DNA of 64,000 nt from CBDDHT01 sp965228615 (GCA_965228615.1 CBDDHT010000003.1:992001-1056000), one strand, 5' to 3'. Positions 42,555 to 51,540 are shown, counted from the first letter of the stretch. Numbers and translations: made by a program. The notes: generated by a model from the letters alone, not told the origin.

Positions 42555-43118
42555 CTATGCCGCCGCAACATTCTTCAGAAATTCGTTTGCTGCTTCTTGC
42601 AGCTGAACGGCCTGACTGGATACTTCCTGCGATGCAACCAGGACCTGCTCGGCCGACTTGTGGTTTCCGTCAGCAGCCTCGCTGACACCGTCGATCGTAT
42701 CGCTCACCATATTGGCGCCAGCAGAGGCTTGTTGAACATTGACCGAGTTGACCGCAACCACCCGGCCACTTGTGTCCAGAAGCAGCATCAATCGATAGAT
42801 GCCGTAAGCGGTCATGTACCCATTCATGGATGAAATCAGCGGGTTGGCGCTCGAAGGTTTTTCCCAATTGGCCGAATCATGCGCGGCGCGATTGAGTCCA
42901 AAGGCTTGTGCATCACCATAGCGCTCGAAGAGATTGCGATCGATTGTTTCGCCAATATTCCAAGAAAGTCGCTCCGGCGGCTTGCGAAATGCCGCTTCAT
43001 ACGCGGTTTTGGAAAATTGGAAGACCCCAAAAACTGCCAAAGCCGGCGTCAGACCGAAGACCAACAACAACGCAACGCGTTTTGGAGAAATTTCTACATT
43101 ATTTACAAATGTTGCCAC
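42555..43118 (-). pseudogene. Chemoreceptor gene with signalling domain deleted
   Basis: This 187-residue frame has the start of a chemoreceptor: a transmembrane helix (about 16-33, ALLLVFGLTPALAVFGVF) and a ligand-domain segment (MTAYGIYRLMLLLDTSGRVV). It then passes directly into the last helix of a chemoreceptor (DTIDGVSEAADGNHKSAEQV, LVASQEVSSQAVQLQEAANE, FLKNVAAA). HAMP, most of the methylation helices and the CheA-binding tip, normally over 300 residues, are missing without a frame break. It could not signal to CheA. Same kind of in-frame internal loss as the CIA30 remnant at 6427. Confidence 0.78.
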
Positions 43119-43951
43119 TTTGATCTCCGTGATTACTTTGATTACCGAACATCCTGCTGCTGTCCTAACGTGTTCAGAATCTTATCTTTTTTGCCTAAAA
43201 ATTAGGCATTTTATAATCCCGCAGATCAATCTTCCCGACACTTCCGTTCGATCCGGGAAATCGCGTTCCAGCATTCTCAAACTCGGCTCGCGCGGAAAAA
43301 TTCGAGTGCAGAATGCAATACACACTGTATTTCAATATATTAGTCATTCCAGTTGCGTCACATTTGTGTGCCGATTACAGACCGACGACCAAAACCAAAC
43401 GAATGTACGGTACCGTATCGGGTGGTACGATCTGGTACCCTAGTGTTAATTGGTTAGCGAGGGATTAATACTTTGAGAAAGTCGAATTGAAAAATATAGA
43501 TACCGACAAAAGCAAAGTGAATTCGGCGGCAGTTGTCTTGGGATGGCTTTTTCCATCAAGACCGAACATCGGTGGCTTGAACCGCTGGCCCACAATTAGA
43601 TTTTTGCGGATTTGACTATTGATGATTCAACCGCTGTGAATGGAATCAATAGTGGAGCGCTGCTATCCGACAGAATTTGAACGGACCGTAGATCGACCTC
43701 CGGCTTTCCATGAAATCACCTGGCGTGAGGCGGGCGGATGACCGGAGGACGACGCTGTCGAAGGCTGAGCGCTCACGCCCTCCGGACGTTGGCACAATCC
43801 TCTTGCGATCAATAGTGACCGCCGCTGGTTTAGGACCAGAGTCGGCTTTGCGGCCAACTGAAAGACGCGAATCGCCGGTCAAATGACACGGTAGATCGGA
43901 GAAGACTCCAAAGCAGACTCAATGAACATGAAGCCATTGAAACTGCCCTAG
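43119..43951. other. Gene-free, AT-rich stretch
   Basis: About 830 bp with lower GC than its surroundings. It contains a solo end of the inverted-repeat element family (43808-43833) and no convincing gene. Short frames on either strand show no similarity. Confidence 0.45.
43808..43833. repeat. Solo end of inverted-repeat element
   Basis: ATCAATAGTGACCGCCGCTG followed by GTTTAGG matches, with changes, the right end of the complete element at 45705-45967 (GTCAATACTGACCGCCGCTG). The expected body to its left is not recognisable. Confidence 0.55.
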
Positions 43952-44623
43952 CTAGGATGTTGATTTGACGCTCTTACCCGGCGCAAAAGTTGACTGATTT
44001 TCACCGAATGAGCTGTAGCTCGCAACTCCATGTCCCTGCTCGACACCATGCAGCAAAACGCTAGTCGCTTGGTTTGCTATGACACGAGCGACGGACCGAT
44101 CAACCCGAAAGGACGGGTCAAACACAATTCGTGGATACACGACGCCACGGGTCATGCCCAAAAATTGCGATACCAAGAGGTCGGTGTCGGCACATACAAT
44201 ATGGCCTTCGCGGCACCAAAACTCGAATTTCTGTGTCAGCAATTCGATCGTATCGGATGGAAGAAGATGGAAACAAGATCTTGATTCGAGAGCGACACGC
44301 CCCGCAAACCCTATGAAAATTTTAAAGACATCTATAACGTCAGGATTGGAAATATAAACGATATATTCTTCTGCAAATTTCGGAAGGAAATACTCTAAAG
44401 GCGCGCTTGAATCGACGATATCTCTAATTTCCTGAGGCGTATTTGTGATTCTTAAGGCTATATAATCAGATAATATCTGATCTTTATTTACGAAATTCTT
44501 ATATATAGTCGCTTTTGAAACAGCCGCGGCGCTCGCTATTTTTTCGATTGTGACCCGGTCGTAGCCCAGCTCTGAAAACAACTCGCCTGATGCCGTAAGT
44601 ATCCTCTGCTTTGATTGTGACAT
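43952..44623 (-). CDS. TetR-family transcriptional regulator
   Basis: This 223-residue protein has a TetR N-terminal helix-turn-helix (RILTASGELFSELGYDRVTI, EKIASAAAVSKATIYKNFVN) and an all-helical ligand domain. No partner gene is adjacent: upstream is a decayed AT-rich stretch, downstream a gene-free stretch. It may therefore be an orphan whose targets were lost. Composition is somewhat AT-rich. The frame is intact and the length normal. Confidence 0.9.
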   Translation of the reverse strand: MSQSKQRILTASGELFSELGYDRVTIEKIASAAAVSKATIYKNFVNKDQILSDYIALRITNTPQEIRDIVDSSAPLEYFLPKFAEEYIVYISNPDVIDVFKIFIGFAGRVALESRSCFHLLPSDTIELLTQKFEFWCREGHIVCADTDLLVSQFLGMTRGVVYPRIVFDPSFRVDRSVARVIANQATSVLLHGVEQGHGVASYSSFGENQSTFAPGKSVKSTS

Positions 44624-45509
44624 CTTGGTTCCCGGGGGTGAATGTCGCGCGAATCAATAGGAATATGCTACTCAAAGTTGAGAAAAAAAATGTCGTATAC
44701 CCGACAGCATGTTAGATACGCACAGGTCGCAATGTCGGATCATCATTTTCTTTCAAATATCATTGGTGTAGAGACTTGATCTAGAAAGAGACAGTCAGCA
44801 TTGGCAAGCTCGCGATCAAGAACTTCCGGCTACTCGTGTTTCCAACTGGCGCATGTTTTTTCGGGCAGCCAAAGGAAACGGACCAGCCTTGGACACCCTT
44901 CAATGGGCAGCATTCGAGACGAATCCACCTCGATTCCCCTTGTTACCAGAATATTTTTCCAGCGCAATATCGTGCGTTTCACAAACCTGTCATACTGCCA
45001 ACACAGCGGATGCAAACGCTCAACGCAATAGTTTGCGTTATTTTTTACCTTCAAGTAGCATCGACAATATATCGAATTCGCTGAACCCATTGATAAATTA
45101 ACTCCGGCTACAAGAAAAAAAATTCTCGATAAATTCTACTGTTTTAGTTGCCACCAAGTTCGAATCGATGCTGCAGTTTTAACTGCGCCGGCACCAGTTG
45201 AAACGACAAAATCCGGAGACAGAGTCGCTCCTCGATACGAGAATATGCAGAATGCTATTTTCTGGAGTTCTTTGTATTGACGCTAAAACTTCCTGCGGTG
45301 CAAATTTTCCGGAAATCATTTTCAATTACTGGCTTATTCATTTGTCTGCTTTCCGTTTTACACAAGACTATACTAGCCGGATTTTTTGTTGCTTTTTGCA
45401 GTGGCAATAGCCGTTCAAAGTGTGACAGGACGCGGCAGGGAACATCGCCAATGCAAGACCTCACCGAACCACGAATTGCCGGCCCGCATATCATTCTCGA
45501 AGACCTCAG
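44624..45509. other. Decayed AT-rich stretch
   Basis: About 885 bp without an intact gene. One forward frame around 44853-44960 (RAAKGNGPALDTLQWAAFET, NPPRFPLLPEYF) looks like a worn coding fragment, but I cannot assign it. The stretch leads into the LysR fragment. Confidence 0.4.
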
Positions 45510-45661
45510 ACGAAGAGAAGGGACGGCTTGTGCGCATGCTGGCCAATTGGTCATTGCCGCCCGTTGAGTTCCATGCACTGTTTTCGAGCCATAGCGGTGC
45601 TCCGGCGAAGGTCCGGGCCATTCTTGACTTCTTATTGATCGGGAAAGCTGCGGCTTGCTGA
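45510..45661 (+). pseudogene. LysR C-terminal fragment
   Basis: The forward frame ending at 45661 reads EEKGRLVRMLANWSLPPVEF, HALFSSHSGAPAKVRAILDF and L, the usual last 45 residues of a LysR effector domain (GRLV.VL..W.LPP...HALFP....PKVRAFIDFL). No helix-turn-helix or remaining effector domain is found upstream. It is a remnant of a lost regulator. Confidence 0.7.
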
Positions 45662-45704
45662 GAGAATGTACAGTCAGCTTTGCTGAGAGCCGCTCCCGGC
45701 TCTT

Positions 45705-45967
45705 ATACCAGCGGCGGTCAGTATTGACCCTTGTCATGGCCTCAAACCGGTCACTCGGGCAGGCGCGGTGCGCAGGACGATGCCGGCGCATCGTTCAAGC
45801 ACCGGAACGCACCCGATGGCCGGTTTCAGGCCACCGGAGGCCGCGTGCATTTGCCCGCAGGCGTCGTTGCGTCCTGCTTGCAGTACCCGGCACTGCGGCG
45901 CAGAACACGCCTAACCTGAGAACAAATGCACACGGTGACAAGGGTCAATACTGACCGCCGCTGGTAT
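45705..45967. mobile_element. MITE-like element with 32-bp perfect terminal repeats
   Basis: 263 bp flanked by a 32-bp exact inverted repeat: 45705-45736 begins ATACCAGCGGCGGTCAGTAT and 45936-45967 is its complement. TA dinucleotides at the ends (TTATACC...GGTATTA) would fit target choice by IS630/Tc1-type transposases. There is no transposase gene inside. A half copy lies at 46692-46826, a solo end at 43808-43833 and a collapsed copy at 29351-29372. Confidence 0.75.
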
Positions 45968-46026
45968 TAGTCCTAGATTGGGTAACAGACAGGTGTGAGT
46001 TACTCGGCAAACCAAGGACAGCGTCC

Positions 46027-46518
46027 ATGTTGAGCTTGAAGTTTGCAGATATGAACCATGTCGAGTTCATCATCTCGGTGCAAGAATTGCCGCACGTAAA
46101 GCAATTCATACGGGCAAGTGATAGGAACAGCATATTGTCCAGTGTCGACAACTCAGATGAGGCTTATCTGATCGCAATCGATGGCATCAAAGGCCCCATT
46201 GGTTTTGCGTATCTGCGCGGCATGCAGAATCCAAATCAATGCGTTGAACTATGCAAGGTGGCAATTGGCGAGCCAGGATTTGGTTACGGAAATCAATTCC
46301 TCCCCTTGATCCTCTCTCACGCCTTTAATGAACGCCAAAAACACCGCGTTTGGCTTGATGTGTTTCCAGACAATTCGAACGCGCGACATCTCTATAAGAA
46401 ACACGGTTTCGTCGAAGAAGGTGTGATGCGGGAAGCATATCTTTGGGGCGAAGAGTTTCGGTCCGCAATTTTGATGTCACTACTCGCGACAGAATTTCAC
46501 GCATTGGATTTCAGGTAA
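46027..46518 (+). CDS. GNAT-family N-acetyltransferase
   Basis: This 163-residue protein has a GNAT fold: an acceptor-side N-terminus, beta strands YLIAIDGIKGPIGFAYLRG, the acetyl-CoA loop region EPGFGYGNQFLPLILSHAFN and the C-terminal block VWLDVFPDNSNARHLYKKHG followed by FVEEGVMREAYLWGEEF. It resembles RimJ/RimL-like or resistance-type acetyltransferases. The Q/RxxGxG/A loop is imperfect (GFGYGNQF), and composition is AT-rich. It is flanked by the two MITE-like copies, suggesting a mobile neighbourhood. Substrate unknown. Confidence 0.83.
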   Translation: MLSLKFADMNHVEFIISVQELPHVKQFIRASDRNSILSSVDNSDEAYLIAIDGIKGPIGFAYLRGMQNPNQCVELCKVAIGEPGFGYGNQFLPLILSHAFNERQKHRVWLDVFPDNSNARHLYKKHGFVEEGVMREAYLWGEEFRSAILMSLLATEFHALDFR

Positions 46519-46691
46519 GACAGGCGTCGGAAACTGGCCCGACGACATTTCTACGGTGTTTGACGGCCTGAGTGACCATCAAGAAATTTCAGTAATTTTC
46601 GCATAGCGGTCGTTAGTTTCCGATCCGACTTGCGGCCGTTGTAAGATCCAGACCGGACAACCTTGGCCAAGATAGCAGACCATTTGCAGCA

Positions 46692-46826
46692 CTTATATCA
46701 GCGGCGGTTGCTACTGACCCTTGTCATGGCCTCAAACCAGGCAGGCGCAGGGCGATGCTGGCGCATCGTCCAAGCACCGGAACGCGCGCGATGGCCGGCT
46801 TCAGGCCACCTGAGGCCGTGTGCATT
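46692..46826. mobile_element. MITE-like element, left half only
   Basis: Begins CTTATATCAGCGGCGGTTGC and follows the inner sequence of the complete copy (CTTGTCATGGCCTCAAACC, GCACCGGAACGC, GATGGCCGG, TTCAGGCCACC) with small deletions. The right half and right terminal repeat are missing. Confidence 0.65.
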
Positions 46827-46941
46827 AACATCGGCCCTCCAGCCTAAATTTCATCTTAAACGCTGCGACAGCAGCATAAATCGGGACTTGCCGGGCAATT
46901 TGTCGTTGCCTGCAATTCGTGTCACATTTGCCATCTAGTCT

Positions 46942-46955
46942 TTGAATACTATCGA
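46942..46955. promoter_or_regulatory. Possible FNR-type site before nap operon
   Basis: TTGAATACTATCGA fits TTGAT-N4-ATCAA at 8 of 10 positions. It lies 35 bp upstream of napE, which is close for an activator; a role in oxygen control of nap is plausible but the match is imperfect. Confidence 0.4.
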
Positions 46956-46989
46956 TTCACGATGGCGCAGCTTCGGAGCAAAAGTGGTC

Positions 46990-47157
46990 ATGAGCAAAGA
47001 TGAACACGCACAGCCGGAACCGAAGCGCTCGGATGAACTTCTGACATTCCTGTTTCTCACGGTCGTCCTGGCGCCGGTGGCTTCCATCGCCATTGTCGGC
47101 GGATACGGATTCATCATCTGGATGTCGCAGCTGATACTCGGACCACCTGTCAGTTGA
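46990..47157 (+). CDS. napE: NapE, small membrane protein of nitrate reductase operon
   Basis: This 55-residue protein has a polar start (MSKDEHAQPEPKRSDELLTF) and one transmembrane helix (about 19-45, LFLTVVLAPVASIAIVGGYG). The ELLTFLFLTVVLAPV block is the NapE hallmark. Its function in periplasmic nitrate reduction is unsolved. ATG 46990 is the first gene of the nap operon; the in-frame extension to 46942 lacks family similarity. Confidence 0.88.
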   Translation: MSKDEHAQPEPKRSDELLTFLFLTVVLAPVASIAIVGGYGFIIWMSQLILGPPVS

Positions 47158-47185
47158 ACACTTTCGCCAGGGGGGGGCACGTGCA

Positions 47186-47482
47186 ATGACGGCAGATATC
47201 GCCGCTCCGAAGACCATAACTCGACGTGGCCTGTTGTTTGGATCGCGTGCCTCTCCCCTCAAATCGGTTGCAAGCGTCTCCCCCCACTGCCTCTCCATTC
47301 GCGGCGTGACCTGCCGGAGTTGCGATGACGCCTGCCCTGTCCGCGCCATCCGCTTTCGCCCACAACTCGGCGGGCGCAGTCACCCGACCATCGATCCTGA
47401 GCTGTGCACCGCCTGTCGCGACTGCGTGTCGGTCTGCCCCGTTGCAGCCCTGTCCATCGTGGAGGCAGCGGGCAATGCGTAA
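47186..47482 (+). CDS. napF: NapF-type ferredoxin, shortened
   Basis: This 98-residue iron-sulfur protein starts with a twin-Arg-like TRRGLLFG and binds two [4Fe-4S] clusters: HCLSIRGVTCRSCDDACP (Cys 35, 43, 46, 50) and CTACRDCVSVCP (Cys 74, 77, 80, 84). NapF matures NapA in the cytoplasm. Standard NapF has about 160 residues and three clusters; here the first cluster and its surroundings are absent and the next begins right after the basic start. A run of eight G (47170-47177) precedes the gene, 8 nt from the ATG. Its stop overlaps napD by 8 bp. Confidence 0.87.
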   Translation: MTADIAAPKTITRRGLLFGSRASPLKSVASVSPHCLSIRGVTCRSCDDACPVRAIRFRPQLGGRSHPTIDPELCTACRDCVSVCPVAALSIVEAAGNA

Positions 47483-47834
47483 CCCGGGTCCTATCGACAC
47501 GGCGAATACAGGCGCCATGGATGAAGTTCACATTACCAGCGTGCTTATCCGCACGATGCCGCAAGCCCTGCCCCGTATTGTGGCCGACGTCAGCACGATG
47601 GCCGGCGTCGAGGTACATTCGCAGGACGCTGGAGGCAAGCTGATCATCACCCTGGAGACGGCAAGTCTTGGCGGCGTCACCGAGTGCGTCGACCAGATCG
47701 GTCGTCTCGAAGGCGTGATCAACGCGACGCTCGTCTATCACCAGGTGGAGACGCCGCATCATCTGGACGAAGTCATCGAAGTCGAATCGCTGCCGCAGAT
47801 TACAGTCCCCGAGAAGGTTCGAGGTGTCCCATGA
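47475..47834 (+). CDS. napD: NapD chaperone
   Basis: This protein of about 119 residues has the NapD core VHITSVLIRTMPQALPRIVA, VSTMAGVEVHSQDAGGKLII, GVINATLVYHQVE. NapD binds the Tat signal of NapA and holds it until the molybdenum cofactor is inserted. ATG 47475 is supported by GGAGG 9 nt upstream and overlaps napF; ATG 47517 would give a protein starting at the core. Its stop TGA overlaps the napA ATG (ATGA at 47831-47834), so the chaperone and client are translationally coupled. Confidence 0.93.
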   Translation: MRNPGPIDTANTGAMDEVHITSVLIRTMPQALPRIVADVSTMAGVEVHSQDAGGKLIITLETASLGGVTECVDQIGRLEGVINATLVYHQVETPHHLDEVIEVESLPQITVPEKVRGVP

Positions 47835-50326
47835 AAATGACGCGTAGAGAGTACATCAAGGCCAGCGCCGCAGTTGCAGCGAGCACTGCAGCGGGCCTTG
47901 GAGGTCAAGCCGACGCCGCCAATCTCGTCACCGACGCGACCAAGACCGGATTGAAGTGGGACAAGGCGCCCTGCCGCTTCTGCGGCACCGGATGCTCGGT
48001 GATGCTGGGGACCAAAGAGGGGCGGATTGTGGCGTCACACGGCGACGTGCTCTCGCCCGTCAATCGCGGTTTGAACTGCGTAAAGGGGTATTTCCTGTCG
48101 AAGATCATGTATGGGAAGGACCGCCTGACGCAGCCGCTCCTGCGCAAGACAGACGGCAAGTACGACAAGAACGGTAAGTTCGAGCCCGTCTCGTGGGACG
48201 AGGCCTTCGACGTGATGGCCGAGAAGTTCAAGACGGCACTGAAGGAGAAGGGCCCGACTTCGGTCGGCATGTTCGGTTCGGGTCAATGGACGGTGTGGGA
48301 GGGCTATGCCGCCTCCAAGCTGTTCAAGGCGGGCTTTCGCTCAAACAATATCGACCCCAATGCGCGTCACTGTATGGCGTCCGCCGTCGGCGGATTCATG
48401 CGCACATTCGGCATCGATGAGCCGATGGGATGCTATGACGATTTCGAGGCCGCAGACGCGTTCGTGCTGTGGGGCTCCAATATGGCGGAGATGCACCCGA
48501 TCCTTTGGACGCGGCTGACCGACCGTCGCCTCAGCGCACCACATGTTAAGGTCGCCGTGCTTTCGACATTCGAACACCGCTGCTTCGACCTTGCCGATAT
48601 TCCGATGGTCTTCACACCGCAGACCGACATGGTGATCCTCAACTACATCGCCAATCACATCATCCAGTCGGGCAAGGTGAACAAGGAATTCGTCGAGAAG
48701 CACACGACATTCAAGACCGGCAATACGGATATCGGCTACGGTCTGAGGCCGGAGCACCCTCTGCAGAAAGCCGCCAAGAACGCCAACAAGGCCGGCGGCG
48801 CGAAAGGCGCGAAATTCGACGAGTATGCCGCGTTCGTGGCCGAGTATACCCTCGACAAAGCGCACGAGATGTCCGGCGTTCCGAAGAACCGGCTCCAGGC
48901 TCTGGCAGAACTCTATGCGGACCCCAAGACCAAGGTCATGTCGCTCTGGACCATGGGCGTCAATCAGCACACGCGCGGCGTCTGGACCAACAATCTCATC
49001 TACAACATCCATCTTCTGACAGGAAAAATCTCGGAGCCGGGCAACAGTCCGTTTTCGCTCACCGGTCAGCCATCCGCCTGTGGCACGGCGCGAGAGGTCG
49101 GCACCTTCTCTCACCGTCTGCCAGCGGACATGGTCGTGAAAAATCCCAAGCATCGCGCGCTTGCCGAGAAGATATGGAAACTGCCGGAAGGAACCATACC
49201 GGCGAAGCCCGGCTATCACGCGGTGTTGCAGAACCGGATGCTCAAGGACGGCAAGCTCAATGCCTACTGGGTGCAGGTAAATAACAACATGCAGGCGGCC
49301 GCCAACATGATGGAGGAAGGTCTGCCGGGCTATCGCAATCCGGAAAATTTCATCGTCGTCTCGGACGCCTATCCGACAGTGACAGCCGAGGCCGCCGACC
49401 TCATCCTGCCAACGGCCATGTGGGTCGAGAAGGAAGGCGCCTATGGCAATGCGGAACGCCGGACGCAGATGTGGCATCAGCTCGTCGATGCGCCAGGCGA
49501 ATCCAAATCCGACCTCTGGCAGCTCATGGAGTTTTCCAAACGCTTCAAGGTGGAGGAAGTCTGGCCGCCGGAGCTGATCGCCAAGAAGCCTGAGTATAAA
49601 GGCAAGACGCTCTTCGACGTCCTCTACGCCAACGGCCAGGTCGATGCCTACCCGGTTTCCGAAATCGCGGACGGCTATGACAATCATGAATCCAAGGAAT
49701 TCGGGTTCTACGTCCAGAAGGGGCTGTTCGAAGAATATGCCACCTTCGGGCGCGGCAAGGCGCATGATCTGGCGCCGTTCGACGTCTATCACGCCACTCG
49801 CGGTCTGCGCTGGCCAGTGGTGAAGGGAAGCGAAACGCGCTGGCGTTTTCGCGAAGGATCCGATCCCTATGTGGGCGAAGGCAAAGGCTTTGAGTTCTAT
49901 GGCCACGCGGATGGGCGCGCCGTGATATTCGCCCTCCCCTATGAGCCGCCCGCGGAGAGCCCGGACGAAGAATATCCACTCTGGCTCTCGACAGGCCGTG
50001 TTCTCGAGCATTGGCATTCGGGGTCGATGACCCAACGTGTACCCGAGCTCTTCAAGGCCTTCCCGGATGCCGTCTGTTTCATGCATCCGGACGATGCGGA
50101 GAAACAAAAGCTGAGGCGTGGCGATCAGGTCCGTGTGATTTCGCGGCGCGGCGAGATGACCACCCGTGTTGAGACGCGTGGCCGCAACAAGCCGCCTCGG
50201 GGTCTCGTCTTCGTGCCCTGGTTCGATGCAAGTCAGCTCATCAACAAGGTAACGCTGGATGCAACCGATCCGCTCTCCAAACAGACGGATTTCAAGAAAT
50301 GCGCCGTTAAGATCGAGAAGGCCTGA
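47831..50326 (+). CDS. napA: Periplasmic nitrate reductase catalytic subunit
   Basis: This 831-residue molybdoprotein has a Tat signal (MTRREYIKASAAVAASTAAG), the [4Fe-4S] ligands CRFCGTGC and LNCVKGYF (Cys 48, 51, 55, 83), and the molybdenum-ligand Cys181 in NARHCMASAVGGFMRTFG. It carries the bis-MGD domains through PNHR-like ends (GRVLEHWHSGSMTQRVPELF). It reduces nitrate to nitrite in the periplasm with electrons from NapB and NapC. ATG 47831 is set by the ATGA overlap with napD and the signal peptide. Length is normal for NapA and nothing is missing. Confidence 0.97.
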   Translation: MKMTRREYIKASAAVAASTAAGLGGQADAANLVTDATKTGLKWDKAPCRFCGTGCSVMLGTKEGRIVASHGDVLSPVNRGLNCVKGYFLSKIMYGKDRLTQPLLRKTDGKYDKNGKFEPVSWDEAFDVMAEKFKTALKEKGPTSVGMFGSGQWTVWEGYAASKLFKAGFRSNNIDPNARHCMASAVGGFMRTFGIDEPMGCYDDFEAADAFVLWGSNMAEMHPILWTRLTDRRLSAPHVKVAVLSTFEHRCFDLADIPMVFTPQTDMVILNYIANHIIQSGKVNKEFVEKHTTFKTGNTDIGYGLRPEHPLQKAAKNANKAGGAKGAKFDEYAAFVAEYTLDKAHEMSGVPKNRLQALAELYADPKTKVMSLWTMGVNQHTRGVWTNNLIYNIHLLTGKISEPGNSPFSLTGQPSACGTAREVGTFSHRLPADMVVKNPKHRALAEKIWKLPEGTIPAKPGYHAVLQNRMLKDGKLNAYWVQVNNNMQAAANMMEEGLPGYRNPENFIVVSDAYPTVTAEAADLILPTAMWVEKEGAYGNAERRTQMWHQLVDAPGESKSDLWQLMEFSKRFKVEEVWPPELIAKKPEYKGKTLFDVLYANGQVDAYPVSEIADGYDNHESKEFGFYVQKGLFEEYATFGRGKAHDLAPFDVYHATRGLRWPVVKGSETRWRFREGSDPYVGEGKGFEFYGHADGRAVIFALPYEPPAESPDEEYPLWLSTGRVLEHWHSGSMTQRVPELFKAFPDAVCFMHPDDAEKQKLRRGDQVRVISRRGEMTTRVETRGRNKPPRGLVFVPWFDASQLINKVTLDATDPLSKQTDFKKCAVKIEKA

Positions 50327-50329
50327 GTC

Positions 50330-50776
50330 ATGCGTATTCTTATTGCCGTCTTTAGCGTTTTGATGGGCACGGCGATCGTCGCCCTTGCTGCCGAGCCCAT
50401 GGTCGCGACGTTGCGCAAGGCACCTCTCGATCAAACCGCCACGCCGCCGCGGATGACGCCCCAGTCAAACACCGATCTAAAGAAGGTGCGGAATTATCCC
50501 GAGCAGCCGCCCGTGATCCCTCACAAGATCGACGGCTATCAGGTCAACATGCAGGCGAACAAATGCCTTACCTGTCATAGCCGCACTGCCGTCGGGGAGA
50601 GCCAGGCCCCGATGGTATCGATCACCCATTTCATGGATCGCGACGGTCAGTTCCTGGCGTCGGTCTCGCCGCGGCGCTATTTCTGTAACCAGTGCCACGT
50701 TCCCCAACACGAAACCAAACCACTGGTCGACAACACGTTCGTGGATGTCGATACCTTGCTCCGCAAAAAGAGATAG
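50330..50776 (+). CDS. napB: Dihaem cytochrome subunit NapB
   Basis: This 148-residue protein has a signal peptide (residues 1-21, LIAVFSVLMGTAIVALAA) and two CxxCH haem c motifs, CLTCH (79-83) and CNQCH (119-123), with the NapB landmarks YPEQPPVIPHKIDGYQ and SPRRYFCNQCHVPQ. It passes electrons from NapC to NapA. It starts 3 bp after napA. Confidence 0.96.
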   Translation: MRILIAVFSVLMGTAIVALAAEPMVATLRKAPLDQTATPPRMTPQSNTDLKKVRNYPEQPPVIPHKIDGYQVNMQANKCLTCHSRTAVGESQAPMVSITHFMDRDGQFLASVSPRRYFCNQCHVPQHETKPLVDNTFVDVDTLLRKKR

Positions 50777-50785
50777 GGCACCGAC

Positions 50786-51445
50786 ATGCTGGCGCGCATC
50801 AAAAACATCTGGACGACCCTTCGGCGGCCAAGCACCTATTTCAGTCTCGGCTTTCTGACCATGGGCGGGTTTGTCGCCGGGGTCATCTTCTGGGGTGGTT
50901 TCAACACCGCCTTGGAGTTCACAAATACAGAGACCTTCTGCACTGGATGTCATGAAATGCGTGAGAACGTCCTGGTCGAGCTCAAAAGGACGATCCACTA
51001 TACGAACCGTTCGGGCGTGCGCGCAAAATGTTCGGATTGCCATGTGCCTCACGATTGGACAGACAAGATCGCCCGTAAGATGCAAGCCTCCAAGGAGGTC
51101 TGGGGCAAGATCTTTGGAACGATCAGCACGCGCGACAAATTTGTGGCCAAGCGACTTGAGCTGGCACAACGTGAATGGGTGCGGTTCAAGGCGAATGACA
51201 GCCTGGAATGCCGCAACTGCCACTCGGAGAAATCGATGGACTTCACGCGTCAGAGCAAACGCGCGGTGGACGCCCATCAACGCTTCCTGGTCAGTGGCGA
51301 GAAGACGTGCATCGATTGCCACAAAGGCATCGCGCATGAGCTGCCGGACATGAACAAGTCGGCACATTTGCCGGCTGGATTGGAGTCAGCACATGAGCGG
51401 AGTGGCCACGACTTACGCCGGTATCTGGTGTCGGTTGCCGACTAG
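50786..51445 (+). CDS. napC: Tetrahaem quinol dehydrogenase NapC
   Basis: This 219-residue protein has an N-terminal membrane anchor (about 19-38, FSLGFLTMGGFVAGVIFWGG) and four CxxCH motifs at 52, 82, 142 and 175 (CTGCH, CSDCH, CRNCH, CIDCH). It oxidises membrane quinol and feeds NapB. It begins 9 bp after napB and closes the operon; no napG/H/K are present. The C-terminal 20 residues after KGIAHELPDM are unrelated to other NapC proteins. A palindromic element (51490-51533) follows. Confidence 0.96.
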   Translation: MLARIKNIWTTLRRPSTYFSLGFLTMGGFVAGVIFWGGFNTALEFTNTETFCTGCHEMRENVLVELKRTIHYTNRSGVRAKCSDCHVPHDWTDKIARKMQASKEVWGKIFGTISTRDKFVAKRLELAQREWVRFKANDSLECRNCHSEKSMDFTRQSKRAVDAHQRFLVSGEKTCIDCHKGIAHELPDMNKSAHLPAGLESAHERSGHDLRRYLVSVAD

Positions 51446-51489
51446 GTCGTGAACGACAAAGCGCAGAAAAGTTGATCGCCCTTAAGCTG

Positions 51490-51533
51490 CTAGAGCAACT
51501 TATGTGCGTCAAACTGGACGCACGTTGCTCTAG
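51490..51533. repeat. Dispersed palindromic element, copy 2
   Basis: CTAGAGCAACTTATGTGCGTC, loop, GACGCACGTTGCTCTAG, an imperfect palindrome of 44 bp related to 11422-11465. It sits between the convergent napC and AAA-ATPase genes, a place where it could terminate both transcripts. Confidence 0.7.
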
Positions 51534-51540
51534 AGGCCGG

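Noticed and set aside
45255..45791. 178-codon reverse-strand frame
   Set aside because: Runs antisense over a LysR fragment and into a mobile-element end; no similarity.
48341..50434. 697-codon reverse-strand frame over napA and napB
   Set aside because: Long only because of GC-rich codon bias on the coding strand; napA and napB are unmistakable.
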